A stretch of DNA of 12,794 nt from Bdellovibrio sp. (GCA_017745015.1 JAGIAF010000069.1:1-12794); one strand, 5' to 3'. Shown: positions 1 through 7,664, counted from the first letter of the stretch. Numbers and translations are program-made. Notes: generated by a model not told the origin, from the sequence alone.

Positions 1-854
1 GTCAACGTCGTTTTGCAAATTTCCGAAGCAACTCCCAAGCCCACGATTGCAGGAACGTTCAGTGTTCCAGAACGAAGACCTTTTTCTTGGCCGCCGCCGT
101 AAATCAAAGGATTCAAGACAACTTTTGGATTTTGTGAACGGATGTAAAGTGCGCCTACTCCCTTAGGTCCATAGATTTTATGACCAGAGAACGACATCAA
201 ATCAATACCCATTTCATTCACATTCACAGGAATTTTACCAATGGCTTGAGTGGCATCTGTGTGCAAATAGATTTGATTTTCTTTGCAAACTTTTGCAATT
301 TCTGGGATCGGATTGATCGTACCGATTTCGTTATTCACCCAGATGAAGCTCATCAATTTCGTGTGAGGTTTGATCGCTTTAAGAACAGTTGCCACTTCCA
401 CTTGGCCGTGGTTGTTCACCGGCAAGAAGTCCACTTCGACATTGAGCTTTTTAAGAGCGTCCATTCCTTTCATGATTGAGCTGTGTTCGACATTGCTCGT
501 GATGAAATGGATCGGGCCTGTTGGATTCTCTTCGCGAAGTTTGGAAAGCAGACCGAACATCACCCAGTTGTTGGACTCTGTCGCACCACTTGTGAAAGTG
601 ATCTCGCTGGCTTTCGCACCAATTAAAGAAGCCACTTGCATGCGGGCCTTTTGAGTCGCGTTTTCAGCGGCCCAACCCCAATGATGAGCAGCGCTGGCAG
701 GATTGCCAAAGTACTCTTTAAAGTAGGGCTCCATAGCGGAATATACTTGTGGGTCTACCGGAGTCGTTGCGTTGTAATCAAAGTAGATACCTTGATCTTT
801 TTGAGCTGTTTGGCTTTTTGAGGCTGCCGTCAAATTGCTTGGTGTAACTTCCAT
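1..854 (-). CDS. Cysteine desulfurase (IscS/NifS family), 3' end missing
   Basis: PLP-dependent enzyme that takes sulfur from L-cysteine, leaving alanine and an enzyme persulfide used for Fe-S clusters and tRNA thiolation; cytosolic. The 284 residues present carry the family landmarks: FDYNATTPVDP (25-35), GATESNN (90-96), NVEHSS with the PLP-stacking His124, HTDATQ with Asp200 and Gln203, SGHK with the PLP lysine Lys226, and GGGQEKGLRSGT (253-263). The catalytic cysteine loop and C-terminus lie beyond the left edge. ATG at 854 is the first in-frame start after an in-frame TAG (864-866). It gives about 20 extra N-terminal residues compared with E. coli IscS and has no Shine-Dalgarno, so a later start is possible. 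It lies 47 bp downstream of the regulator-like gene on the same strand, so co-transcription is plausible. The sulfur-carrier partner (IscU, NifU or another) cannot be told from this window. Confidence 0.93.
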   Translation of the reverse strand, partial: MEVTPSNLTAASKSQTAQKDQGIYFDYNATTPVDPQVYSAMEPYFKEYFGNPASAAHHWGWAAENATQKARMQVASLIGAKASEITFTSGATESNNWVMFGLLSKLREENPTGPIHFITSNVEHSSIMKGMDALKKLNVEVDFLPVNNHGQVEVATVLKAIKPHTKLMSFIWVNNEIGTINPIPEIAKVCKENQIYLHTDATQAIGKIPVNVNEMGIDLMSFSGHKIYGPKGVGALYIRSQNPKVVLNPLIYGGGQEKGLRSGTLNVPAIVGLGVASEICKTTL

Positions 855-901
855 GGCATGAAGCTAATAACGGCTCTGGACGGGGTCAAGAGGAAACGAG
901 T

Positions 902-2347
902 CTAACTCGGGAATTTCTCGCGCTCCTTGGCTTCGAACTCCTGGATTGTGTCGTTTAAAAAGTTCTGAGCTCTGTATTTGTCTAATTCCGAGAGCTCTAA
1001 ACGCAAGACATGGAGGTGGGAAACACCCTGATTAATCAGTCTTTGTTTTTGCTCACTAAAAAAGATGCCGCCGCAAGGGGTGTAAAGCACATAGCGATTA
1101 TTGCGAGGAAGGTAAATGTAAACGTTGAAATCCACTGGGACATTGGCTTCAAGTTCACCGATGCTGAACGCCGCCATTTCTTCGTCACCTGAGAGTTCCA
1201 CTTGGGCTTTGATATCTTTGCGTGGGAAGAACGCCATGGCCACTTCGTTGCCATCATGCACCGATTTTCTTAAGAACTCTGCGCATTCCGCAGTCCACGC
1301 GACAAAGGGAACGGGCTTAATACGGATAGGCATGGATTCATTGTCTTCGATGCGTTCTCCATTAACTCTCAAGAATCGGAATAAGCGACCACGGATTTTT
1401 TCGATGAACTTCCGATCTATGGTGTGCCCTGGAGCCATGGCAGCAATTAAGTAACCGGAAAATCTTGCGGACTCCACCAGAATGCACGACACATTTGTGG
1501 CGGTGTTGATTCTGGTCTGATGTGTTTTTTCTAAATTTATGCAGGCATTTTCCATCGCTTCACGAGTGCCTTTTAAGATCAGCGAATCGGGAGCTTTAGC
1601 CACTTCATCAGAAATCTCTGTGCCCGAGTTATCATTTTCAAAAAAAGGTTTGCCTGTTGAAAGGGCCGACATGGAGTCAGGCGCTGCGCCGGTTCCCAGT
1701 CCGTTCATTAGATGATTGGGGCCTCCCGTTGGATCCATCGAAGAAGGAACAAAATTGCCTTCGGTATTTTGAGTCGCTGACATTCCCACGGGAGTCATGC
1801 CGCCAGACAACGTTCCTGTTTCAAGTCCCCCCATTAAACTTGCAAGCAAGCTTTGAGAGGTGGAACTTGCGTCTCCGGCAGAGCTCTCACCGCGGATGGC
1901 AATCACGCCCGACGCAGAAGCGGAGCCGGCTTCATTCCAAACACCACGATTGGCAAGGCCTCCCGGATTAGCGAGTTGATCTTTATAGTACTTGTTCACC
2001 ATACGTTCAACGGCAGGGCCGGTGAGGGGGTGAAAAATGGCGTAGCCGGCAGCGCAGTCACTGAGTATTTTAATAGATGCCGACGTGGAATTTTCAGCGA
2101 AGGCAATTACACAGATGGGCATGGCCTGACTTAAAACTTTGGGAAGATTACGTACTTTTTTATTGGGATGATCGATGCTGATCATCACGAACTGCGGTTG
2201 GCTTTGGACAAGATAGACTAAGGCTTCTTTTAGATTCGCGGTGCTTTTGATTATCCAATCACGATTCTTTAAAAAGCTTTCCACTGGTCCCAGACTTTGG
2301 GGGTGGGATTTGATAATCAGAAGCTTCTTTTTTTCGTTTTGTTCCAT
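902..2347 (-). CDS. Regulator-like protein: degenerate receiver domain, low-complexity linker, HD-GYP-N-like C-terminal module
   Basis: 481 residues, function not known. Residues 7-120 look like a response-regulator receiver fold (LLIIKSHP; FVMISIDHP; YAIFHPLTGPAVERM). The acidic pocket is KS (13-14), the phosphoacceptor position is Ser57, and the conserved Lys is His106, so it should not be phosphorylated in the usual way. Residues about 130-245 are a Gly/Ser/Ala/Met-rich linker. Residues about 258-395 are a folded region I cannot name. Residues 403-470 (VPVDFNVYIYLPRNNRYVLY, then GVSHLHV and a final helix) resemble the module found N-terminal to HD-GYP phosphodiesterase domains, but no HD-GYP domain follows. 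The ATG at 2347 has an AGGA site (2355-2358) at good spacing. It is divergent from nrdJ. A role as a signalling adaptor is inference; the receiver likeness is moderately secure, the C-terminal likeness less so. Confidence 0.8.
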   Translation of the reverse strand: MEQNEKKKLLIIKSHPQSLGPVESFLKNRDWIIKSTANLKEALVYLVQSQPQFVMISIDHPNKKVRNLPKVLSQAMPICVIAFAENSTSASIKILSDCAAGYAIFHPLTGPAVERMVNKYYKDQLANPGGLANRGVWNEAGSASASGVIAIRGESSAGDASSTSQSLLASLMGGLETGTLSGGMTPVGMSATQNTEGNFVPSSMDPTGGPNHLMNGLGTGAAPDSMSALSTGKPFFENDNSGTEISDEVAKAPDSLILKGTREAMENACINLEKTHQTRINTATNVSCILVESARFSGYLIAAMAPGHTIDRKFIEKIRGRLFRFLRVNGERIEDNESMPIRIKPVPFVAWTAECAEFLRKSVHDGNEVAMAFFPRKDIKAQVELSGDEEMAAFSIGELEANVPVDFNVYIYLPRNNRYVLYTPCGGIFFSEQKQRLINQGVSHLHVLRLELSELDKYRAQNFLNDTIQEFEAKEREKFPS

Positions 2348-2412
2348 GCAACGTTCCTGTCAAAAAAAAGTGAGTCTTATTTCTTAACGGCGTCTCTTTG
2401 ATAACAAATAGT

Positions 2413-2431
2413 AGGAGGGCGGATGATTTAA
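2413..2431 (+). other. Strong ribosome site followed by a two-codon ORF (ATG ATT TAA)
   Basis: AGGAGG at 2413-2418 is followed 4 nt later by ATG ATT TAA (2423-2431), a start, one sense codon and a stop. It lies in the divergent region between the regulator gene and nrdJ. It may be chance, or a stalling or leader element. No downstream ORF of convincing size uses this site. Confidence 0.2.
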
Positions 2432-2481
2432 TTGCGATTGCATACACTTAATCCCAATACCGACGTAAGTCGTTTCATTCA

Positions 2482-2513
2482 TCGAACTTATGCAGGAACC
2501 TGTCGAACATAAG
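2482..2513. promoter_or_regulatory. Repeat cluster upstream of nrdJ, possible operator
   Basis: TCGAAC occurs at 2482-2487 and again at 2503-2508 (period 21). CTTATG (2487-2492) is mirrored by CATAAG (2508-2513), and between them sits the palindrome CAGGAACCTG (2493-2502). The cluster is about 20 bp upstream of the proposed nrdJ -35 box, where an activator or repressor site would be expected. I see neither an NrdR-box match nor a cobalamin-riboswitch signature here. The binding protein is unknown. Confidence 0.3.
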
Positions 2514-2530
2514 ATAAGTGAGCAAGTTCC

Positions 2531-2559
2531 TTGGCGCGGCGGTTTTCACTCTCTACAAT
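2531..2559 (+). promoter_or_regulatory. Proposed nrdJ promoter giving a leaderless mRNA
   Basis: TTGGCG (2531-2536, 4/6 to TTGACA) and TACAAT (2554-2559, 5/6 to TATAAT) are separated by exactly 17 bp. Initiation about 7 nt downstream would fall at the ATG at 2566. There is no Shine-Dalgarno before that ATG, which agrees with a leaderless transcript. Confidence 0.45.
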
Positions 2560-2565
2560 AGCTCT

Positions 2566-4845
2566 ATGGCAAAACATCCTCTGCATAGCACGTCGTATTT
2601 TGTTCCCACAGGGAAGAACCCGGAAACTCTTTTCTCTTGGAAGAAGGTTCATTGCGAAATAAAGAATCGCAAAGGAGAAGTCTTCTTCGAGATGAAAGGC
2701 GTAGAAGCGCCAGAGGATTGGTCGCAGCTGGCCGTGGAAATTGCCGCGAGCAAGTATTTTAGAAAATCCGGAGTGCCACAAACAAAACATGAAAAGTCAG
2801 TACGCCAACTCGTACAGCGTGTGGTGAAAGCGGTGACGGGATCTGCCATGAAGCAAGGTGGATATTTTGCTTCTAAAAAAGATGCTGATATTTTTGCTAA
2901 AGAGCTTCAGTATATTTTGCTCTCTCAACGTGGTGCTTTTAATAGTCCCGTTTGGTTCAATGCAGGGTTGTGGGAGTCTTACAAAATCACCTCTCCAAGC
3001 GAACACTATGCTTGGGATGAGAAAAAGAAATCTATTCAACCCACAAAGAATGCCTATGAGCGACCACAGTGTTCAGCTTGCTTCATTCAAAGTGTTGAAG
3101 ATTCTATCGACGGGATCTTCCAGTTGGCTCGCCAAGAAGCGCGCCTGTTTAAGTACGGTTCTGGCACTGGCAGCAATTTTTCTAGTTTGCGCAGTAAGTA
3201 TGAAGCATTAAATTCTGGGGGGCACAGCTCCGGATTGATTTCATTTCTTGAGGTTTTAGATCGCGGAGCTGGCGCTATTAAATCCGGCGGCACAACTCGT
3301 CGTGCGGCTAAGATGGTGGTTGTTGATATCGATCATCCGGAGGTTTTAGATTTTATCGATTGGAAAATGAAGGAAGAAGAAAAGGCCAAGTTTCTGATTC
3401 AAGCGGGCATCAGCGGTGAGTTTGAAGGGGAGGCTTACCGAACTGTTTCTGGTCAAAACGCTAACAACTCCGTGAGAGTGACTGACGCGTTCATGAAAGC
3501 TGTTGAGAATGAAAAGCCATGGAAGCTTCTGGCGCGTACGGGAAAAAAAGTTATTCGCGAACTTCCGGCCCCTGAAGTTTGGGATCGTATTACTCACGCG
3601 GCCTGGGTGTGTGCGGATCCTGGAATTCAGTTTCACGACACGATCAATAAGTGGCATACATGTCCTAAGGCGGACGATATCCACGCGAGCAATCCGTGCT
3701 CGGAGTATATGTTCTTGGATGATTCTGCCTGCAACTTGGCGTCAATTAATTTGGTAAAGTTCTTAAATGACGATGGCAGTTTTGATTTTGAATCATTCAT
3801 TCACACGGCACGCACATTGTTTGTCGCGCAAGAGATCTTGGTGGATTATTCAAGCTATCCGACGCGCCAGATTGCTCAGAACTCTCATGACTATCGCCCC
3901 CTAGGATTGGGCTTTGCCAACCTGGGAAGTTTGTTGATGAGAAAAGGCATTCCTTACGACAGCGCGGAAGGTCGCGCTTGGGCCGGAGCCATTACGTCAC
4001 TAATGACGGGTGTGGCTTATCTGACGAGTGCCGAGATGGCGCGTTCGAAGGGAGTCTTCGCGGGCTACCGTGCCAATCGTGCCTCAATGTTGAAGGTCAT
4101 GAAGATGCATGAAAAGGCTCTTGGCAAAGTCGCGTGGAAGCATTTGCCTCATGGCCTGGATAAAGCGGCCAAGAATTTGTGGAAGGCTGTGATGTACAAC
4201 GGTATCAAACACGGCTATCGCAATGCTCAGGCGACTGTGGTGGCTCCGACGGGAACTATCGGTCTTTTGATGGATTGTGATACCACGGGAATTGAGCCCG
4301 ATTTTTCGTTGATCAAATTTAAGAAGATGGTTGGTGGCGGAGAAGTACAAATCGTCAACCAGTCCGTTTCCGCGGCTCTTCATACTATGGGGTACCAAGA
4401 TGGCGAGATCGATTCGATCTTGCAGTACATTGAAGAACACAATGGTTTGGAAGGCTGTCCTGAGTTGAAGCCTGAGCATTTGCCAGTTTTTGACTGTGCC
4501 AATGCAACCCCTGGAGGGCGCGTGCTGTCTCCAGAAAGTCATCTATTGATGATGGCGGCGGTTCAGCCGTTTATCAGTGGAGCAATTTCTAAAACAGTTA
4601 ATATGCCAAACGCGGCAACCGAGGAAGATATTAGCGGCATTTACGTGAAGGCTTGGAAGCTGGGCTTAAAGGCTGTTGCCGTCTATCGGGATGGCAGCAA
4701 GATGGCGCAACCCCTGAATATGAAGAAAAAGGACGATTCTGTCCCCAAATTCACCATGAAATGCCCGGAATGTGGTAGCGACACGGTGCTTACGAGTGGG
4801 TGCTATCGTTGCCCCAATTGCGGAACCACTGTAGGTTGTTCTTAG
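2566..4845 (+). CDS. nrdJ: Class II (adenosylcobalamin-dependent) ribonucleotide reductase
   Basis: Reduces ribonucleotides to deoxyribonucleotides using an adenosylcobalamin-generated thiyl radical; oxygen-independent, cytosolic, for DNA synthesis and repair. From ATG 2566 it is 759 residues. NPCSEY (376-381) supplies the thiyl cysteine Cys378 with Asn376 and Glu380. SACNLASINL holds Cys389, 11 residues later as in Thermotoga NrdJ, and SACF (Cys172) is its likely redox partner. PTGTIG (561-566) is the phosphate-site loop. The C-terminus (731-759) is a zinc-ribbon-like CPEC ... CYRCPNC plus Cys758, suited to shuttling reducing equivalents. A GTG at 2518 would add 16 residues, but these overlap the promoter-like boxes and have no well-placed ribosome site, so I prefer the ATG. 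There is no cobalamin riboswitch upstream. The downstream S1 gene is 181 bp away, beyond a palindrome and a hairpin. Confidence 0.95.
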   Translation: MAKHPLHSTSYFVPTGKNPETLFSWKKVHCEIKNRKGEVFFEMKGVEAPEDWSQLAVEIAASKYFRKSGVPQTKHEKSVRQLVQRVVKAVTGSAMKQGGYFASKKDADIFAKELQYILLSQRGAFNSPVWFNAGLWESYKITSPSEHYAWDEKKKSIQPTKNAYERPQCSACFIQSVEDSIDGIFQLARQEARLFKYGSGTGSNFSSLRSKYEALNSGGHSSGLISFLEVLDRGAGAIKSGGTTRRAAKMVVVDIDHPEVLDFIDWKMKEEEKAKFLIQAGISGEFEGEAYRTVSGQNANNSVRVTDAFMKAVENEKPWKLLARTGKKVIRELPAPEVWDRITHAAWVCADPGIQFHDTINKWHTCPKADDIHASNPCSEYMFLDDSACNLASINLVKFLNDDGSFDFESFIHTARTLFVAQEILVDYSSYPTRQIAQNSHDYRPLGLGFANLGSLLMRKGIPYDSAEGRAWAGAITSLMTGVAYLTSAEMARSKGVFAGYRANRASMLKVMKMHEKALGKVAWKHLPHGLDKAAKNLWKAVMYNGIKHGYRNAQATVVAPTGTIGLLMDCDTTGIEPDFSLIKFKKMVGGGEVQIVNQSVSAALHTMGYQDGEIDSILQYIEEHNGLEGCPELKPEHLPVFDCANATPGGRVLSPESHLLMMAAVQPFISGAISKTVNMPNAATEEDISGIYVKAWKLGLKAVAVYRDGSKMAQPLNMKKKDDSVPKFTMKCPECGSDTVLTSGCYRCPNCGTTVGCS

Positions 4846-4847
4846 TC

Positions 4848-4970
4848 GGCCGTTGAAAATACCCCAATCGACTGCGTTGTCGGAATCGCGCTTGCTCTTC
4901 GGCGTACTTTGAGTACACCTGCGTGGCAGCGCGAATCCTCCGCCTTGCGCTTGGGGCATTTTGAACGGCC
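4848..4970. repeat. 123-bp imperfect inverted repeat (long hairpin)
   Basis: The outer arms 4848-4867 and 4951-4970 match 18/20 as reverse complements. Further in, 4882-4891 pairs with 4929-4938 (9/10), and at the centre GGCGTAC (4901-4907) faces GTACACC (4913-4919) around the loop TTTGA. The whole interval can therefore fold as one long interrupted hairpin. It starts 3 bases after the nrdJ stop. No transposase, target duplication or ORF belongs to it. It could be a palindromic intergenic repeat, an mRNA-stabilising 3' structure, or a non-autonomous mobile element. Confidence 0.7.
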
Positions 4971-4989
4971 TTTGTTCTTTGTTTTTTTT

Positions 4990-5014
4990 GGCTGCGCTTT
5001 GCGGCCGCCTTTTT
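4990..5014 (+). terminator. Terminator-like hairpin between nrdJ and the S1 gene
   Basis: GGCTGC (4990-4995) pairs with GCGGCC (5001-5006), with one G-U pair, around a 5-nt loop. It is followed by GCC and TTTTT (5010-5014). It could end nrdJ transcripts, but it lies only 12 nt before the S1 ATG and no S1 promoter is visible after it, so it may instead act as an attenuator for the S1 gene. Confidence 0.4.
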
Positions 5015-5026
5015 GGGGATTTTTTT

Positions 5027-6223
5027 ATGAGTAAAAAAGATATTTTTGGGGATGAGATTGAATCTAAGAAATCGTTTGAGGATTTCGAGTCTATGTTTGC
5101 TCAGTCTGAGCAAAGCTTGAAGACTCGTGTTTCTGTTGGGGATAAAATTAAGGGCGAGATTCTTTCGATTGGTAAAGAAGAGTCGTTTGTTTCTACAGGT
5201 ACGCCTGTGGACGGTATGCTTTTTACTCGCGACCTTTTGGATGAGAATAAAGAAGTGAAGTATCACGTGGGTGATATGATCGACGTGGTTGTTGTAGCTA
5301 TTAAGGGCGGCGAAGTTCGTTTGGCAATGAAAGGTTCTAAATCTGCGGCGACAGATGATTTGGAAGATGCTTACGATATGGAATTGCCTGTGCAAGGTAC
5401 TGTGACGGAAGTCGTTAACGGCGGTTTGCGCGTTACAATCCAAGGTCAGAAAGCTTTCTGCCCGATTTCTCAAATTGATTCTCGTTTTGTCAGCGATGCT
5501 TCTGAATACGTGGGTCGTAAGTTTGACTTCTTGATCACGCAATTTGATAAACGCAACATCGTCGTTTCTCGTCGTAAGCTTTTGGATCTTGAAAAAGCTG
5601 AAAACGAAGGTGCCTTCATGCAAAAACGTCAAGTCGGTGACATCCTTGAGGGTCGTATCACTCGTCTTGAAAAATTCGGTGCATTCGTGGAGCTCGAATC
5701 TGGCGTTGAAGGTTTGGTTCACTTATCTGAACTGACATGGTCACGTGTTCACAGCCCACAAGAAGTTGTCTCTCCAGGCCAAATGGTGACTGTGAAACTT
5801 CTTAAAATTGAAGAAATTGATGGCAAATTGAAGATCTCTTTGTCGATGAAGCAAGCGGATGGCGACGGAAATCCTTGGAACTCAGTACCAGCGAAATTCC
5901 CAGTGGGCACAGTTGTTAATGGTAAAGTCGAAAAGAAAGAAACTTACGGCTTGTTCGTGAACATCGCTCCGGGCATCACAGGTCTTTTGCCAAAATCAAA
6001 ATGGCGCGATCATGTGGACGGCGCCCAATTCGAAAATAAAAAACGCGGTGATGATATCACAGTGCAAGTCGACGAAATCAAATTCGAAGACAAAAAGATT
6101 TCGTTGGGTGTTCCAGGTTCCGGTGAAGATCACTCTTGGAGATCACACCAACCGGCTTCCGGCAGCGGTTTCGGTTCTTTGGGCGACGCTCTTAAAGGCC
6201 TAAACATCAAGCCCAAGAAGTAG
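5027..6223 (+). CDS. S1-domain RNA-binding protein with four S1 repeats
   Basis: 398 residues, predicted cytosolic RNA-binding protein of the ribosomal protein S1 family. Four S1/OB-fold repeats: about 37-104 (divergent), 119-184 (divergent), 202-275 (canonical: GDILEGRITRLEKFGAFVEL, then GLVHLSEL) and 292-361 (GTVVNGKVEKKETYGLFVNI, then GLLPKSKW). A basic, Gly/Ser-rich tail ends in KPKK. E. coli S1 has six repeats and 557 residues, so this is a shorter paralogue-type protein, not evidently the main ribosomal S1. The start is ATG 5027 with a GGGGAT purine run 7 nt upstream; an in-frame ATG at 4961 would translate the intergenic palindrome and is rejected. Roles in translation initiation, mRNA protection or RNA decay are family-level possibilities. 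A strong terminator follows. Confidence 0.88.
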   Translation: MSKKDIFGDEIESKKSFEDFESMFAQSEQSLKTRVSVGDKIKGEILSIGKEESFVSTGTPVDGMLFTRDLLDENKEVKYHVGDMIDVVVVAIKGGEVRLAMKGSKSAATDDLEDAYDMELPVQGTVTEVVNGGLRVTIQGQKAFCPISQIDSRFVSDASEYVGRKFDFLITQFDKRNIVVSRRKLLDLEKAENEGAFMQKRQVGDILEGRITRLEKFGAFVELESGVEGLVHLSELTWSRVHSPQEVVSPGQMVTVKLLKIEEIDGKLKISLSMKQADGDGNPWNSVPAKFPVGTVVNGKVEKKETYGLFVNIAPGITGLLPKSKWRDHVDGAQFENKKRGDDITVQVDEIKFEDKKISLGVPGSGEDHSWRSHQPASGSGFGSLGDALKGLNIKPKK

Positions 6224-6287
6224 TTCGAAAAGGTACGGACACACTTTTGGTAGCAAGAGTGCGTCAGAATTCCAAGCTAACTATTTG

Positions 6288-6322
6288 AAGCCTCTTCAGT
6301 TTTCTGAAGAGGCTTTTATTTT
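6288..6322 (+). terminator. Rho-independent terminator after the S1 gene
   Basis: GCCTCTTCAG (6290-6299), loop TTTT, CTGAAGAGGC (6304-6313) is a perfect 10-bp stem, extendable by two A-T pairs, followed by TTTTATTTT (6314-6322). It separates S1 transcription from the MFS promoter immediately downstream. Confidence 0.93.
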
Positions 6323-6363
6323 ACCCGGGTGATATTGACTTTCTATTTTACCCTGGTAATATT
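6318..6363 (+). promoter_or_regulatory. MFS promoter with two operator-like palindromes
   Basis: Two 19-bp direct repeats (6318-6336 and 6345-6363, period 27) share ATTTTACCC, GGT and ATATT. Each contains a palindrome: TTACC-CG-GGTGA (6321-6332) and a perfect TTACC-CT-GGTAA (6348-6359). A good -35 box, TTGACT (6335-6340), lies between the palindromes, and a weaker -10, TAATAT (6357-6362), overlaps the second. This is the geometry of a repressor-controlled drug-efflux promoter (TetR, MarR or similar; the family is inference). No regulator gene is adjacent in this window. The ribosome site GAGGA is at 6381-6385. Confidence 0.6.
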
Positions 6364-6389
6364 ATTCCATAAACCTTAAAGAGGACCTT

Positions 6390-7655
6390 ATGGAATCAAT
6401 GCCCCCAAGCGCAGCGCCTGCAGCAGGCGAGTCGCTGACATTCACGAAAAATCAAAAGATTATCATCGCACTTTTGGTCTTCCTTCAGTTCACCATCATT
6501 TTGGATTTTATGATCTTATCCCCTTTGGGTGCGATTTTAATGCCTGCTTTGAGTATCACCGCCGGGCAGTTCGGGACGGTGGTTTCTGCCTATGCGATCA
6601 GTGCTGCGCTTTCTGGATTTTTGACGGCGGGATTTGCCGACAAGTTCGATCGCAAGAAATTGCTGTTGTTCTTCTATGCTGGATTTATCTTAGGAACTTT
6701 GTTCTGTGGGCTTGCGCCGAACTATCATATGCTTTTGGCGGCACGAATTGTGACGGGGCTTTTTGGTGGTGTGATTGGTTCTATCGTTCTTGCTATCACA
6801 ACAGATTTATTTCCGATGCAACAGCGTGGTCGCGTGATGGGGCTTTTACAAACATCCTTTGCTGCCAGTCAAATCTTGGGATTGCCAGCGGGACTTTATC
6901 TTTCTAATCATCTCGGATGGCACGCGCCATTCTTGATGATTGTGGCGGCTAGTTTAATTGCCGGAGTTTTCATCTGGATTCATATGCAGCCGATCACGGG
7001 GCACTTGGAGTTGCAGACGGATAAGAAGGCCTTCACTCATCTGATGCATACCGTGCAAACACCAAAATACGTTTTGGCCTTTGCTGCGACGGCGATTCTT
7101 TCCATCGGTGGCTTTATGTTGATGCCGTTCTCAAGCGCTTTCACGGTTCACAATTTAGGAATTGATTTGGATAAATTGCCAATGATTTATCTGGTGACGG
7201 GCTTTGCTTCGATCTTGATTGGCCCGTTGGTGGGAAGAATCAGCGACGCCATCGGAAGCTTTAATACATTTATTTTCGGAAGTGTTGTGAGCATTGTGAT
7301 GGTTTTGATTTACACGCACTTGGGTGTCACTCCGATGCCAATGGTGATGTTGATCAACTCCGTGATGTTCGTGGGAATTTTCTCTCGCATGATTCCGTCT
7401 CAAACGTTGATGTCAGCCATTCCGGCGACGGCAAGTCGTGGATCCTTCATGTCGGTGAGTGCGTCATTGCAACAGCTGGCGGGTGGGTTGGGAGCCATAT
7501 TCGCTGGGGCCATCGTCGTGCAAGAGACTTCGGGAGCGATTTCTCACTACGAAACCATCGGCTATGTCATGACCGCTTTATCCTTGTTGGCTCTGGTATT
7601 TATGTACTTTATCAATCGTATGGTGAAACAAACGACGGCGGCAGAAACCGCATAG
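6390..7655 (+). CDS. Major facilitator superfamily transporter, DHA1-type efflux permease
   Basis: 421 residues, inner-membrane secondary transporter, probably proton-driven efflux. I count about twelve hydrophobic segments (roughly 22-45, 59-82, 90-109, 113-138, 151-172, 178-198, 227-250, 263-285, 290-310, 316-335, 352-376, 388-408) with a polar central loop at 199-225. Motif A between segments 2 and 3 reads GFADKFDRKK (81-90), and a second copy follows segment 8 (VGRISDAIG, 281-289). Asp39 in LDFMILSPLG of segment 1 fits the DHA1/AraJ-like group. The substrate cannot be read from sequence. It is the first gene of a two-gene operon; its stop codon overlaps the ribosome site of the DUF2239 gene. 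Expression is probably controlled by the paired palindromes upstream. Confidence 0.92.
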   Translation: MESMPPSAAPAAGESLTFTKNQKIIIALLVFLQFTIILDFMILSPLGAILMPALSITAGQFGTVVSAYAISAALSGFLTAGFADKFDRKKLLLFFYAGFILGTLFCGLAPNYHMLLAARIVTGLFGGVIGSIVLAITTDLFPMQQRGRVMGLLQTSFAASQILGLPAGLYLSNHLGWHAPFLMIVAASLIAGVFIWIHMQPITGHLELQTDKKAFTHLMHTVQTPKYVLAFAATAILSIGGFMLMPFSSAFTVHNLGIDLDKLPMIYLVTGFASILIGPLVGRISDAIGSFNTFIFGSVVSIVMVLIYTHLGVTPMPMVMLINSVMFVGIFSRMIPSQTLMSAIPATASRGSFMSVSASLQQLAGGLGAIFAGAIVVQETSGAISHYETIGYVMTALSLLALVFMYFINRMVKQTTAAETA

Positions 7656-7664
7656 GAGTCTTGT

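Noticed and set aside
2259..2447. 62-codon minus-strand ORF overlapping the regulator start
   Set aside because: It overlaps the regulator gene's N-terminal codons in another frame and has no ribosome site or motif.
2348..2565. Cobalamin riboswitch or NrdR box before nrdJ
   Set aside because: Expected for a B12-dependent reductase, but the B12-box and NrdR-box consensus were not found and the region is short.
4961..5026. Upstream start for the S1 protein
   Set aside because: It would translate the palindrome arm and the T-rich hairpin into a hydrophobic leader; ATG 5027 begins a normal S1-type N-terminus.
4790..5722. Long minus-strand ORF (310 codons) opposite the S1 gene
   Set aside because: It is antisense to a clear four-repeat S1 protein and runs through the palindrome; its composition (His/Arg/Asn/Thr rich) is that of a reverse-strand shadow and it has no domain.
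6318..6363. CRISPR or tandem-repeat array
   Set aside because: Only two copies at a 27-bp period, placed on promoter boxes; an operator pair explains them better.
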